DNA of 64,000 bases, from positions 60,027-124,026 of the forward strand of contig CAMDCE010000006.1 of NCBI GenBank assembly GCA_945889625.1, written 5' to 3'. The position numbers and the translations under genes were made by a program. Origin of the DNA: Asaia bogorensis (GTDB lineage: Bacteria > Pseudomonadota > Alphaproteobacteria > Reyranellales > Reyranellaceae). This document shows positions 1-8,366 of the stretch, one piece after another. Position 1 is the stretch's first letter. Each line of letters opens with the position of its first letter. The notes beneath the pieces were generated by a model. That model saw nothing but the letters and a program-made list of their open reading frames with translations, was not told the DNA's origin and did no database searches.

Positions 1-909
1 CAGGCGTTTGCGGCCGTCGACGGCGAGCGGGTCGGTGAAGCCCAGCGCTTCGAAGAACTTCAGAAGTTGCGCGCGGGCGGCGGCCTCGTTCCAGTTGCGA
101 TCGGCCTTTATCATGGCGAGCAGCTCGTCGATCGCTTCCTGGCGTGCCCCTCCCGCCCAGTAGGCCAGCGCCAGATCGAGGCGGGTCTGGAAGTCCTTCG
201 GATTGGCGATGGCCTTGGCCTTGAGATCGTCGACAGGCCCCGCCGCCTTGGCTTGCTCGGCAAGATCGATCGCGGCTTGCGCGGTGATCACGTCGGCGTG
301 GGTCTTGTCCTTGGGCGGCACCTGGCCCAGCAGCTCCTTGGCCTGCTCCATGTCGCCGTTGTCGATCTGATAGCGCGCGAGGCCGGCCAGCGCCGTCACA
401 TTGGTCGGCTCGACGCCCAGGATCTCGCTGTAGATCTGCGCCGCCGTCGTGGTGTCGTTCTGCGCCATCGCTGCCTTGGCCTGCTCTAGCAGCTCGGCGA
501 GTTCATTGCCGGCACCGCCTGCCGCACCGCCGGCCGCCTGGACCAGCTTGTCGACGAAGGCCTGGACCTGGCTTTCGGGCACCGCACCCATGAAACCATC
601 GACCGGACGGCCGCCGAAAAAGGCATAAACCGCCGGGATCGACTGGATGCGCAGCTGTTGCGCCAGCATCTGGTTCTTGTCGATGTCGATCTTGACGAGC
701 TTCACCGCGCCCTTGGCGGCGCGCACGACCTTCTCGATGATCGGCTGCAGTGTCTTGCAGGGACCGCACCACGGCGCCCAGAAATCGACGATCACCGGCA
801 CCGTGCGCGAGGCTTCGAGCACATCCTTGGCGAACTTGTTCTGGTCGCTGTCCTTGACGAGATCGGCGGGGGCAGCCTGCGGTGCGGCGCCCTTCAGCAT
901 CGTTTCCAT
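1..909 (-). CDS. cnoX: Thioredoxin with C-terminal TPR region (CnoX/YbbN type), 3' end outside window
   Basis: This is an N-terminal thioredoxin fold followed by a helical TPR-like tail, the CnoX/YbbN architecture. Proteins of this type act as cytoplasmic holdases or redox chaperones that hand clients to folding machines. The active site WCGPC lies near residue 49 in the context FWAPWCGPCK, and the cis-proline is in SIPAVYAF. The tail from about residue 120 carries repeats such as AQNDTTTAAQIYSEIL and ALAGLARYQIDNGDMEQA. Unlike E. coli CnoX, the redox CXXC is intact, so disulfide activity is possible. The ATG at 909 has GAGGA just upstream. The reading frame is open to base 1, so the C terminus is missing. 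Confidence 0.85.
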   Translation of the reverse strand, partial: METMLKGAAPQAAPADLVKDSDQNKFAKDVLEASRTVPVIVDFWAPWCGPCKTLQPIIEKVVRAAKGAVKLVKIDIDKNQMLAQQLRIQSIPAVYAFFGGRPVDGFMGAVPESQVQAFVDKLVQAAGGAAGGAGNELAELLEQAKAAMAQNDTTTAAQIYSEILGVEPTNVTALAGLARYQIDNGDMEQAKELLGQVPPKDKTHADVITAQAAIDLAEQAKAAGPVDDLKAKAIANPKDFQTRLDLALAYWAGGARQEAIDELLAMIKADRNWNEAAARAQLLKFFEALGFTDPLAVDGRKRL

Positions 910-949
910 GGGTCCTCGGGAGGGAGATTTCGGTTCGTCCGCAATGTGG

Positions 950-1007
950 CCCCCGCCCCCGCATGACGCAAGGGGGCGGGGGCTGCGCCGGCCTGGGGGG
1001 CCGGCGC
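950..1007. terminator. Two strong GC hairpins between a DUF255 gene and cnoX
   Basis: Bases 950-960 (CCCCCGCCCCC) pair with 972-982 around an 11-nt loop. Bases 985-993 (GCGCCGGCC) pair with 999-1007 around a 5-nt loop. Both lie just after the minus-strand stop at 1019 and before the cnoX start at 909. There is no T-run, so they may be attenuating or RNA-stabilising structures rather than classic intrinsic terminators. Confidence 0.5.
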
Positions 1008-1018
1008 GGGGGGACTAA

Positions 1019-2794
1019 TCAGCGGTCGTCGACCTTGGCGACGATGCGGTGAACCTGATCTGGCGTGAAAACCGGAACCGAGCAGGCGCCGTTGGCGCAG
1101 GCGAAGGCGGCGGCTTCGGGCATTTCCGGATAGTCGATGTCGGCCGCCGGCAGCGGCCCCTCACGGCGGTCGAACCACTCGATGCGCAGATACCGCGTCG
1201 GATAGGCGCGGGCAGCGGCATAGAGCGCCTGCGCCGCGGGATCGTCCTTGGCGCCGACGATCGTGACATGGGCGGGTTCGCGGCCAAGCTCACGGTCGGC
1301 GAGCAAGGCGCCTGGCACCACGAGATCGGCCTCGGCGAGCGCGATCAGATAGCGCATGCCGTGCTCGGCGGCGATGCGGAAGGCGGGTCGTGCGGTGCCG
1401 TGCGCCAGCAGATTGAACAGGCGCACGGCCGCCACGTTCTCGTCGAGCTGCTTCACCGGCTTGGCCAGCACGCCGCGCGCACCCGGATCGGGCTGGCGCA
1501 CCATATAGCCGCCGGCGGGATCGCGATGGTCGCGGGCGATGACCCCGGCCAGTTCGACGGCCACATCGAGATAGCGACGCTCGGCCGTGCTGCGATGGAG
1601 CGCGAGCGCTGCCTCGGCGACGCCGAGCGTGTCGCCGAGATGGGTGTCGTCGTCGGCTGCACGGGCGTGGCCGAAGCCGCCGTTCGGCGCGCGTCGGTTG
1701 GCGAGCGTCCAGTCGAAGGCACGGCGGGCGGCGTCGAGCAGATCGAGATCTGCCGTCACGTCATAGAGCGCAGCGAGGCTTGCGATCGCCCAGCCGTTCT
1801 CGCGGGCGTACGCGCTGCGGTCGATCGGCGGCTGTGCCCCGGCGCGACGGGCGGCATCGGTCTTGGCGTAGAAGACGTCGCCATGCTCGGCCGGGCCGGC
1901 ATCGGCATCCTGGCTGGTGTAGAAGGCGCCACTTGGTGCGCGCATGAAATCCATCAGCCAGCGGCTGACGTTACGCGCAGCGGCAAGGTCGGCGGGATCG
2001 CGGCCGATCTGGTAGGCCAGGACATAGGCGCGCAGGGCGTCGCGCTGGATGTTCAACAGCTTCTCGTAGTGCGGACCCGACCAGTCGAGCTTGTCGGAAT
2101 ACTGGAACATGCCGCCCCATACCGGATCGATCAGCCGCCGCGAGCCGGCCAGCGTCTTGGCCGAGATGTCGCGCCACACGCCGGGCTCGACGTTGCGTTG
2201 CAGCAAACGGCTACGTTCGAGTGCCCATTCGACGGTGTCGCCCTGGATGAAGCGGTGGGTGGTGCCGAAGCCGCCATGCTCCTTGTCGTAGCCTTGCAAC
2301 AGCAGTGCCTCGGTCCTGGCGCGACGCTCGGGAGAGAGCGCAACGGCAGTCAGATCGACCTCGGCGCCCATGCTGTAGGAGGGCAGAGCCGAGGGGTCTT
2401 CGATCACGGTGACCAGCAGCTTGGCGAACAGCTCGGGCGGGATGTAGCCGCGGCGCTTGAAGATCTCGTTGCCGTCCTTGTCGAGCATGATGGTGGCGGG
2501 CCAACCCCAGTTCTCGTAGCGGTAGGAGAGCGCCGGGTCGGCGTCCTGATCGACCCGCACTGGGATGAATTTCGCGAGGATCGACTTCTGGATGGCCGGG
2601 TCCTTGTAGGTCGTGCGCTCCATGACGTGGCACCAGTGGCACCACACCGCCGCCATATGCAGCAGGATGTACTTGTCCTCGCGGCCCGCACGGTCGAGCA
2701 GCGCGGGTTCCCACTTCTGCCAGGGCAGCGACGGCGCCTCGGCGTTTGCCGCGCCGGCAAACAGGATCAGGACAAGGGTGAGGAGGCGGCGCAT
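1019..2794 (-). CDS. Exported thioredoxin-domain (DUF255) / six-hairpin protein
   Basis: 591 aa. Residues 1-18 form a signal peptide (MRRLLTLVLILFAGAANA). An N-terminal DUF255-type thioredoxin fold follows, with the motif WCHWCHVME near residues 51-59, and then a long alpha-helical barrel resembling the six-hairpin glycosidase part of YyaL/SSP411 proteins. The family links a thioredoxin fold to a catalytically unassigned barrel. This copy is shorter than the usual ~670 aa, and its signal peptide places it in the periplasm, which is unusual for the family. The substrate is unknown. It is transcribed in the same direction as the downstream thioredoxin-TPR gene, about 110 bp away. Confidence 0.8.
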   Translation of the reverse strand: MRRLLTLVLILFAGAANAEAPSLPWQKWEPALLDRAGREDKYILLHMAAVWCHWCHVMERTTYKDPAIQKSILAKFIPVRVDQDADPALSYRYENWGWPATIMLDKDGNEIFKRRGYIPPELFAKLLVTVIEDPSALPSYSMGAEVDLTAVALSPERRARTEALLLQGYDKEHGGFGTTHRFIQGDTVEWALERSRLLQRNVEPGVWRDISAKTLAGSRRLIDPVWGGMFQYSDKLDWSGPHYEKLLNIQRDALRAYVLAYQIGRDPADLAAARNVSRWLMDFMRAPSGAFYTSQDADAGPAEHGDVFYAKTDAARRAGAQPPIDRSAYARENGWAIASLAALYDVTADLDLLDAARRAFDWTLANRRAPNGGFGHARAADDDTHLGDTLGVAEAALALHRSTAERRYLDVAVELAGVIARDHRDPAGGYMVRQPDPGARGVLAKPVKQLDENVAAVRLFNLLAHGTARPAFRIAAEHGMRYLIALAEADLVVPGALLADRELGREPAHVTIVGAKDDPAAQALYAAARAYPTRYLRIEWFDRREGPLPAADIDYPEMPEAAAFACANGACSVPVFTPDQVHRIVAKVDDR

Positions 2795-2814
2795 GCCTCA
2801 TCTACGCAAGGCGC

Positions 2815-3147
2815 CTAACGGCGGATTTGGTACTTCATCAATTCGTTATCGAGCCGGCCGGCCAGGAACAGGCCGCACATGCGGTAGTCGCTGATCAACG
2901 ACCACAGCGGTGCCTCGAAGGTCGCAGGCCGGTTCTTTTCGATGAAGAAATGGCCGAACCAGGCCGGGCCGTAGCCCAGGAACGGCACGACCAGGAGCCA
3001 CCACCAGTCCTGGCTCGCCAGCGCCCAGACCAGCACGACAGCCGATCCTATGGTGCCGAAATAATGCACCGCCCGGGTCGAGGGCTTGGCGTGTTCGCCA
3101 AGATAGAACGGCCAGAAGTCGGCGTAGGTCTGGAAGCGCGCGGCCAT
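2815..3147 (-). CDS. DUF962 / Mpo1-like membrane protein
   Basis: 110 aa. The N-terminal pattern FWPFYLGEHAKPSTRAVHYFG and the later FGHFFIEKNRPATFE match the DUF962 family. Yeast Mpo1 of this family is an iron-dependent dioxygenase that alpha-oxidises 2-hydroxy fatty acids. Conserved histidines (HAKP, VHYFG, GHFF) would be the metal ligands. Two hydrophobic segments lie at about residues 34-64. It sits 8 bp downstream of a CoA-transferase gene on the same strand and is probably cotranscribed with it, which agrees with a lipid or acyl-CoA role. Family is fairly sure; activity is inferred. Confidence 0.8.
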   Translation of the reverse strand: MAARFQTYADFWPFYLGEHAKPSTRAVHYFGTIGSAVVLVWALASQDWWWLLVVPFLGYGPAWFGHFFIEKNRPATFEAPLWSLISDYRMCGLFLAGRLDNELMKYQIRR

Positions 3148-3155
3148 TTCCTATT

Positions 3156-4364
3156 CTACCCCAAAGCGCCGGACTTTTTGAGGGCAGCGATGTCGGCCTC
3201 GCCGAGGCCAAGCTCGCGCAGGATCTCCTCGGAATGCTGGCCGATTGTCGCCGGTGGGCCCGATATGCGCGGCTTGGCGAAGCCCAGCCGGATGGGATTG
3301 TTGATCGTGCGCGGCACCTCGGGATTGGTCGTATCGGCGAAGATGCCGGCGTGCCTCGCCTGCTCGTCATCGACCACGTCGGCGGCGCGACCGACCACGC
3401 CGAAGGGAATGCCGGTCTTCGACAGGATGGCTTCCCACTCGGCGTAGGTCCGGGAGGCGAAGACCGGCATCAGCTCTTTCACCAGGTCGAGCGAACGCGC
3501 CTTGCGCTCCTCGCGATCGGTGAAGCGGGGATCGCTCGCGAGATTGGGCCGGCCGATAGCGGCACAGAGGGTCGGCCACAGCCGGTCGTCGCGCACGACC
3601 AGCAACTGCAGCCAGCGATCGTCCTGGGTGCGGTAGAGGTTGGTCAGCGCATTGCGCGGCTTGTCGGGTGGCTGGCGCGGCAGCAACTTGGCGCCGATCG
3701 CAGCGCCGGCCACCGTCGTGCCATTGGCCCAGGCGCCGTTGGCATAGAGCGACGTGCCGACCCAGCCGCCTTTGCCGGTCTGATCGCGCCGGCGCAGACC
3801 GAGCAGGATGGCGGCGACCAGGGTCATCGCCGTGGCGCGATCGCCCTGCGCCGGCAGCGACAGGCCGGGCGGGCCGCCTTCGTAGCGCGCAGCATCGAGA
3901 ATGCCGGAGCGGCCGAAATAGGCGGTGATGTCGAAACCCGGCCGGTCGCGGTCGGGGCCGGTCTCGCCGTAGCCGGTGAGCGAGCAATAGACGAGACGCG
4001 GATTGAGCGGCTCGACCTCTTCCCAGCCGAGCTTCAGCCGCTCGCGCGCCGGCGGCGGGAAGTTCACGATCATGACGTCGGCACGCCTGATCAGTTTCTC
4101 GAGGATCGGCCGGGCGCCGGCATTCTTGAGGTCGAGCGCCAGCGAGCGCTTGAGGCGGCCGTCGAGCTGCCAGGGGAAGTTCCGGTCGCTGCGCGGATAA
4201 TTGGCGCTCTTCCAGTTGTGGCGATGCGGATCGCCTTCGCCGGGCGGCTCGATCTTGATGACGTCGGCGCCGTAGTCAGCCAGCGCCACGGCCGCTGCAG
4301 GGGCTGCGATGAAGGAGCTGATGTCCAGTACCACCAGCCCGGCAAGCGGCAGCGGTTCGGTCAT
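3156..4364 (-). CDS. CaiB/BaiF family (class III) CoA-transferase, copy 2
   Basis: 402 aa, the usual length for the family. Signatures include VLDISSFIAAPAAAV near the N terminus, GADVIKIEPP, the LDLK segment, and SLTGYGETGPDRDRPGFD, whose last Asp is the expected acyl-acceptor residue. Class III enzymes move CoA between carboxylic acids through aspartyl-CoA thioester intermediates. Its start overlaps the stop of the upstream paralogue by 4 bp (ATGA), so the two are translationally coupled. The two proteins are clearly related along their whole length. The acid substrates cannot be read from sequence. Confidence 0.88.
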   Translation of the reverse strand: MTEPLPLAGLVVLDISSFIAAPAAAVALADYGADVIKIEPPGEGDPHRHNWKSANYPRSDRNFPWQLDGRLKRSLALDLKNAGARPILEKLIRRADVMIVNFPPPARERLKLGWEEVEPLNPRLVYCSLTGYGETGPDRDRPGFDITAYFGRSGILDAARYEGGPPGLSLPAQGDRATAMTLVAAILLGLRRRDQTGKGGWVGTSLYANGAWANGTTVAGAAIGAKLLPRQPPDKPRNALTNLYRTQDDRWLQLLVVRDDRLWPTLCAAIGRPNLASDPRFTDREERKARSLDLVKELMPVFASRTYAEWEAILSKTGIPFGVVGRAADVVDDEQARHAGIFADTTNPEVPRTINNPIRLGFAKPRISGPPATIGQHSEEILRELGLGEADIAALKKSGALG

Positions 4365-5572
4365 CTCACGGCGCCGCTCGATTTCAGAGACGCCACTTCC
4401 TGGGCGCTGAGCCCGGCCTCGCGCAGGATCTCCTCGCTGTGTTCGCCGAGCGCCGGTGCCGGCTTGGCGATGCGCTGCTCGGCGAAACCGAGGCGGATGG
4501 GATTACTGAGCGTGCGCGGCATTTCGGGGATCGCCGTCTCGACGATGGCGCCGCAGGCAACGGCCTGATCGTCGTCCGGCACGTCCTGCGGCCGGCTGAT
4601 CACGCCGAAAGTCACTTCCTTCGCTGCGAGTGCCTGGCGCCAATGTTCATAGGGCTTCCTGGCGAAGGTCTCGCTGAGAATGGCGGCGAGCTCGGTGGAC
4701 CGGCTGCGGCGCTCGGGCTCGGTCGCAAAGCGCGGATCGTTGACCAGCGCGCCAAGGCCCATCGCCTCGCAGAGCGGCGCCCAGAGCTTGTCGGTGCGCA
4801 CGATGGTGAGCTGCAGCCAGCGGTCGTCGGCCGTGCGGTAGATGTTGCCCAGGGCCGATCGCGGCCGCTCGGGCGGCGGGCGGTGCTCGAGGAAGGCGCC
4901 GACCAGGGCGGCCTGGGCGATGACGCCGCACGACCACAGGCCGTTGCCGAGCAGCGAGGTACCGACCCACGATCCTTCGCCGGTCTTCATGCGATGGATC
5001 AGGGCCATCAGGACGGAGGAGACCAGCGCCATTGCCGTCGCGCGGTCGCCCTGTGCCGGGCCCGGCACGCCGGGCGGGCCGCCCTCGTAGCGCTGGGCCT
5101 CGAGCAAGCCCGAGCGCGCGAAGTAGGCCGTGGCGTCGAAGCCCGGCCGGTCGCGATCGGGGCCGCTCTCGCCGTAGCCGGTAAGCGAGGCATAGATCAT
5201 CTTCGGATTGACCCGCTTCACGTCGTCGTAGGCGAGCTTGAGCTTGTCGCGCACCGGCGGCGGGAAGTTGCAGATCAGGATGTCGGACCTTTCGATCAGC
5301 CGGTCGAGCGCGGCCCGGGCGTCGGCTTTCTTTAGATCGAGCACCAGCGAGCGCTTGTTGCGCGAATCCATCTGCCAGGGATAGTTGGTCTCGCTTTTCG
5401 GATAGTTCGATGAATCGTGCATGATCCTGCGGTTGGGATCGCCGTCCGGCCCTTCGATCTTGATCACGTCGGCGCCCCAGTCGCCCAGGACGACGGCCGC
5501 AGCCGGCGCTGCGATGAACGAACTGATATCCAGCACGCGCAGACCTGCCAGGGGCAGAGCGGACTCGGTCAT
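4361..5572 (-). CDS. CaiB/BaiF family (class III) CoA-transferase, copy 1
   Basis: 403 aa. It has the same signatures as its neighbour: VLDISSFIAAPAAAVVL, GADVIKIEGPDGDP, NFPPPVRDKLKL and SLTGYGESGPDRDRPGFD with the candidate catalytic Asp. It is the first gene of a minus-strand run ending with the DUF962 gene. Some class III transferases work as heteromers of two adjacent paralogues (SmtAB, BbsEF), and the tight coupling here makes that plausible. Two separate homodimers remain equally possible. The upstream intergenic region, shared with a divergent sulfatase, carries two large palindromes. Confidence 0.88.
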   Translation of the reverse strand: MTESALPLAGLRVLDISSFIAAPAAAVVLGDWGADVIKIEGPDGDPNRRIMHDSSNYPKSETNYPWQMDSRNKRSLVLDLKKADARAALDRLIERSDILICNFPPPVRDKLKLAYDDVKRVNPKMIYASLTGYGESGPDRDRPGFDATAYFARSGLLEAQRYEGGPPGVPGPAQGDRATAMALVSSVLMALIHRMKTGEGSWVGTSLLGNGLWSCGVIAQAALVGAFLEHRPPPERPRSALGNIYRTADDRWLQLTIVRTDKLWAPLCEAMGLGALVNDPRFATEPERRSRSTELAAILSETFARKPYEHWRQALAAKEVTFGVISRPQDVPDDDQAVACGAIVETAIPEMPRTLSNPIRLGFAEQRIAKPAPALGEHSEEILREAGLSAQEVASLKSSGAVR

Positions 5573-5653
5573 TGTTGGCCCTCGAATACTCGTGGCCGAT
5601 TAAGGACGCGGGCCTCTGGCCTCCGTCAAGTCCGGCCGCTAGTGCGGCTTCCG

Positions 5654-5686
5654 GTCAAATGGAACCGCGGAGCGGTTCCATTTGAC
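5654..5686. repeat. Perfect 15-bp inverted repeat
   Basis: Bases 5654-5668 (GTCAAATGGAACCGC) pair perfectly with 5672-5686 around a GGA loop. It lies between the divergent CoA-transferase and sulfatase genes, where promoters rather than terminators are expected. There is no T-run. It could be an operator or a REP-like palindrome. Confidence 0.7.
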
Positions 5687-5720
5687 AGGAAACGCGTTGT
5701 ACGAAGCATTTCCTTCAATG

Positions 5721-5778
5721 GCATATTCCGCCCGGCTGATCGCGGCGCGTTTACGCGCCTCAGCCGGGCGGAATATGC
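5721..5778. repeat. Nested 58-bp palindrome (19-bp perfect arms)
   Basis: The arm 5721-5739 (GCATATTCCGCCCGGCTGA) is matched exactly by 5760-5778. The loop itself contains a second hairpin, GGCGCG-TTTA-CGCGCC. It is followed by TCTAG, as is one of the ~105-bp palindromes elsewhere in this window, which suggests a related class of intergenic repeat. It ends about 35 bp before the sulfatase start. Confidence 0.75.
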
Positions 5779-5813
5779 TCTAGCGTGTGTTCCGGCAGGC
5801 AGGGGGCGAGTCG

Positions 5814-7232
5814 ATGGCGGCGGGCAAGCGTAAACCCAATTTCCTGGTCGTCCTGATCGACGATCTCAGGTTCGACGAGCTCGGCATCTGCGGCCATCCC
5901 TACATGAAGACGCCGCACATCGACCGCGTCGGCCACGAGGGCGCGATGTTCACCTCGGCCTTCCATCCGACGCCGCTGTGCTCGCCCAACCGCGCCTCGA
6001 TCGTGACCGGCCAATATGCCAGCCGCCACGGCATCATCGACAATGTGGCGCGCGACGCGCACAGCCATCGCCTGCCCAACTATCACGTCATCCTGCAGCG
6101 CCTGGGCTACGAGACCGCCCATGTCGGCAAGTGGCACATGGGTAACTCGGGCGGACCGCGGCCGGGCTATGACCGGTGGGTGAGTTTCCCGGGCCACGGC
6201 TCGATTGTCGATCCGATCCTGAACATCGATGGCGATCAGCGGCAGTACAAAGGCTACATCACCGATCTTCTGAACGGGCACGCCGTCAATTTTCTGCGCA
6301 AGGATCGCGACAAGCCGTTCGCGCTCTTCTTCGCCCACAAGGCGGTGCATCCCGACGCCTACCAGGCAGCCGACGGCACGATCGATTTCACTGACGGCGG
6401 CTACCGGGCAGCGCCTCGTCACGCCGATCTCTACAAGGGCGAGCATTTCCCGCGCCGGCCCAATGCCCTGCCGCCGGCCGAGGTGGTGAAGGACAAGCCG
6501 GCCTGGAAGGAGGCCCATGAGCTGCGCGTCAACGAAGCCTCGCGCAAGCTGCTCGACGGCATCCTGGCCGGCACCGACGAGGAGATTAGGCTGCGTGCGG
6601 CCATGATGGCCTCGGTCGACGAGGGCATGGGCGAGGTCTTCCGGGTGCTGGAGGAGACCGGCCAGCTCGACGACACCTTCATCCTGTTCCTGGGCGACAA
6701 CGGCTATTTCTTCGGCGAGCACGGTCTGGGGCCGGAACGCCGCTTCGCCTACGAAGAGGGCATCAGATCGCCGTTCCTGGTGCGCTATCCTGCCTGGTTC
6801 AAGCCGGGAAGCCTCAACGACGATCTTGTGACCTCGCTCGACATCGCGCCCACTCTCGTTGATCTCGCCGGCGGCAAGGCCCAGGATCGCGAGACCATGC
6901 AGGGCCTGTCGCTCAGGCCCCTCTCTTCCAAATGGGCGGCCAAGGGTGCGCGACCCAAGGGCTGGCGGTCTTCGTTCATGTGCGAGTATTTCAGCGAGAA
7001 CGCCATGCCGTGGCTGATCGGCATGAGCTACAAGGCGATCCGCACGCGCCGCCACAAGTACATCCACTGGACGCAGAAATCGCTCGATGGCGTGGAGTGC
7101 GACGAACTCTATGACCTGAAGAACGATCCCTACGAAATGCATAATCTGATCAACAAGCGGGTTGAACGGGCGACGGTGGCGAGACTGCGCAGGCAGCTCG
7201 CCGCTTTGGTGGCCCAATCGGTCGGACTCTAG
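5814..7232 (+). CDS. Sulfatase (formylglycine-dependent, Cys type)
   Basis: 472 aa from the ATG at 5814, chosen because the purine-rich AGGGGGCGAG precedes it; an in-frame GTG at 5787 is possible. The N terminus FLVVLIDDLRFDELG gives the Asp pair (D16, D17) that binds calcium. The modification motif is CSPNR at C56-R60, followed by ASIVTG. The cysteine would be converted to formylglycine by a sulfatase-modifying enzyme not seen in this window. Asn replaces the usual Ser/Ala of CxPSR. Later motifs GKWHMG and LFLGDNGYFFGEHG complete the active site. There is no signal peptide, so it is probably cytoplasmic. The substrate is unknown. Confidence 0.88.
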   Translation: MAAGKRKPNFLVVLIDDLRFDELGICGHPYMKTPHIDRVGHEGAMFTSAFHPTPLCSPNRASIVTGQYASRHGIIDNVARDAHSHRLPNYHVILQRLGYETAHVGKWHMGNSGGPRPGYDRWVSFPGHGSIVDPILNIDGDQRQYKGYITDLLNGHAVNFLRKDRDKPFALFFAHKAVHPDAYQAADGTIDFTDGGYRAAPRHADLYKGEHFPRRPNALPPAEVVKDKPAWKEAHELRVNEASRKLLDGILAGTDEEIRLRAAMMASVDEGMGEVFRVLEETGQLDDTFILFLGDNGYFFGEHGLGPERRFAYEEGIRSPFLVRYPAWFKPGSLNDDLVTSLDIAPTLVDLAGGKAQDRETMQGLSLRPLSSKWAAKGARPKGWRSSFMCEYFSENAMPWLIGMSYKAIRTRRHKYIHWTQKSLDGVECDELYDLKNDPYEMHNLINKRVERATVARLRRQLAALVAQSVGL

Positions 7233-7243
7233 GGAGGCATGTC

Positions 7244-8215
7244 ATGAAGCTTTCGAGACGAGGTGTGCTGGCGGGCGCTTTGGCCGCGTCGGCAGGTACG
7301 GCAAAGGCCCAGGCCTGGCCCAGCCGCTCAATTCGCCTGATTTGCCCTTACGCGCCCGGCGCCACCGGCGACATCGGGGCCCGGCTGTACGGCGAGGAGC
7401 TCGGCAAGGCACTCGGCCAGACCGTGGTGGTCGACAACAAGACCGGCGCGGGTGGCACCGTTGCCATGGCCGAGATCGCGCGGTCGGTGCCGGACGGCTA
7501 TACGCTCAGCGTCATGGCGCAGGGTACGCTGGTCTACAACATGGGGCTCTACAAGACCCCGGGCTACGACCCGTTCAAGGACCTGGTCGTGCTGTCGATC
7601 AACTTCTCGGTGGCCAACGTGCTGGTCGTTCATCCGTCGAACCCGGCGAAGACCGTGGCGGATGTGGTCGCCCAGGCGAAGGCGAAGGGCGGCGAGTTCA
7701 CCTTTTCGTCGGGCGGCGTCGGCACCAGCCATCACATGTCGGGCGTGCTGCTCGAGATGCGCAGCGGCGCGAAGATGACTCACGTACCCTATCGCGCGAC
7801 GCCCGCCGCCATCCAGGCGGTCGTCAACGGCGAGGTGGCGATGGGCATGTTCAACATGCCGACCGTCGTCGGCCTGATCCGGGCGGGCAAGCTCAAGGCG
7901 CTCGCGGTGACCGGCGAGCGCCGGTCGGATCTGTTCCCCGAACTGCCGACCATGAAGGAGTCGGGCTTCAGCGATTTCGTGGTCGACACCTGGCTGGGCT
8001 TCTGCGCCCCGGCCGGCTTGCCCCAGCCGCTGGTCACGAGGCTCAATGCCGAGCTCAACCGCATCACCGAGCTGCCCGAGATGCGCAAGAAGTTCCTGGA
8101 GCAGGGCATGTCCGCTTGGCCGGCACGCACGCCCGAGCAGGCCTTGCAGTATGTGCGCGACGACTCGGCCTTCTGGCTGCCGATCATCAAGCAATCGGGC
8201 GCCACGGCAGGCTAA
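7244..8215 (+). CDS. Tripartite tricarboxylate transporter substrate-binding protein (TctC/Bug family)
   Basis: 323 aa with a Tat-like leader (SRRGVLAGALAASAGTAKA), then WPSRSIRLICPYAPGA and the conserved GAGGTVAMAEIARSVPDGYTL typical of Bug/TctC receptors. These periplasmic proteins bind carboxylates or other small organics for a TctAB permease, which is not encoded nearby. It starts 12 bp after the sulfatase stop with GGAGG upstream, so the two are probably cotranscribed; the ligand may be related to the sulfatase product. Its TAA stop is the left edge of repeat copy A. Confidence 0.9.
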   Translation: MKLSRRGVLAGALAASAGTAKAQAWPSRSIRLICPYAPGATGDIGARLYGEELGKALGQTVVVDNKTGAGGTVAMAEIARSVPDGYTLSVMAQGTLVYNMGLYKTPGYDPFKDLVVLSINFSVANVLVVHPSNPAKTVADVVAQAKAKGGEFTFSSGGVGTSHHMSGVLLEMRSGAKMTHVPYRATPAAIQAVVNGEVAMGMFNMPTVVGLIRAGKLKALAVTGERRSDLFPELPTMKESGFSDFVVDTWLGFCAPAGLPQPLVTRLNAELNRITELPEMRKKFLEQGMSAWPARTPEQALQYVRDDSAFWLPIIKQSGATAG

Positions 8216-8316
8216 AGCGTGATGACTTTGGCATTTCGCGTCGGCCCAGCTCTCGCGGCAAAGCGGCGCCCGTGCTGGGCCGACGCGTGGGTCAACTGAA
8301 AGTCATCACGCTCTAG
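8213..8316. repeat. ~105-bp nested palindromic repeat, copy A
   Basis: The outer arms AGCGTGATGACTTT (8216-8229) and 8299-8312 are perfect complements. The inner arms CGCGTCGGCCCAGC (8237-8250) and 8274-8287 are also perfect. The element begins with the TAA stop codon of the TctC-type gene (8213-8215) and ends in CTCTAG. It fills most of the gap before asd. It is related to copies at 32463, 40563 and 61193, with the most divergent centre. Confidence 0.85.
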
Positions 8317-8366
8317 ACGGCGGCTTTCTTGCCAAAGGGTAGCGTTGCGCGTATTCCCCCGCCCCC

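Noticed and set aside
8213-8316. Simple rho-independent terminator after the TctC-type gene
   Set aside because: There is no T-run, the structure is nested and ~100 bp long, and the same sequence recurs at three other genes, so it is better described as a repeat element even if it also affects termination.
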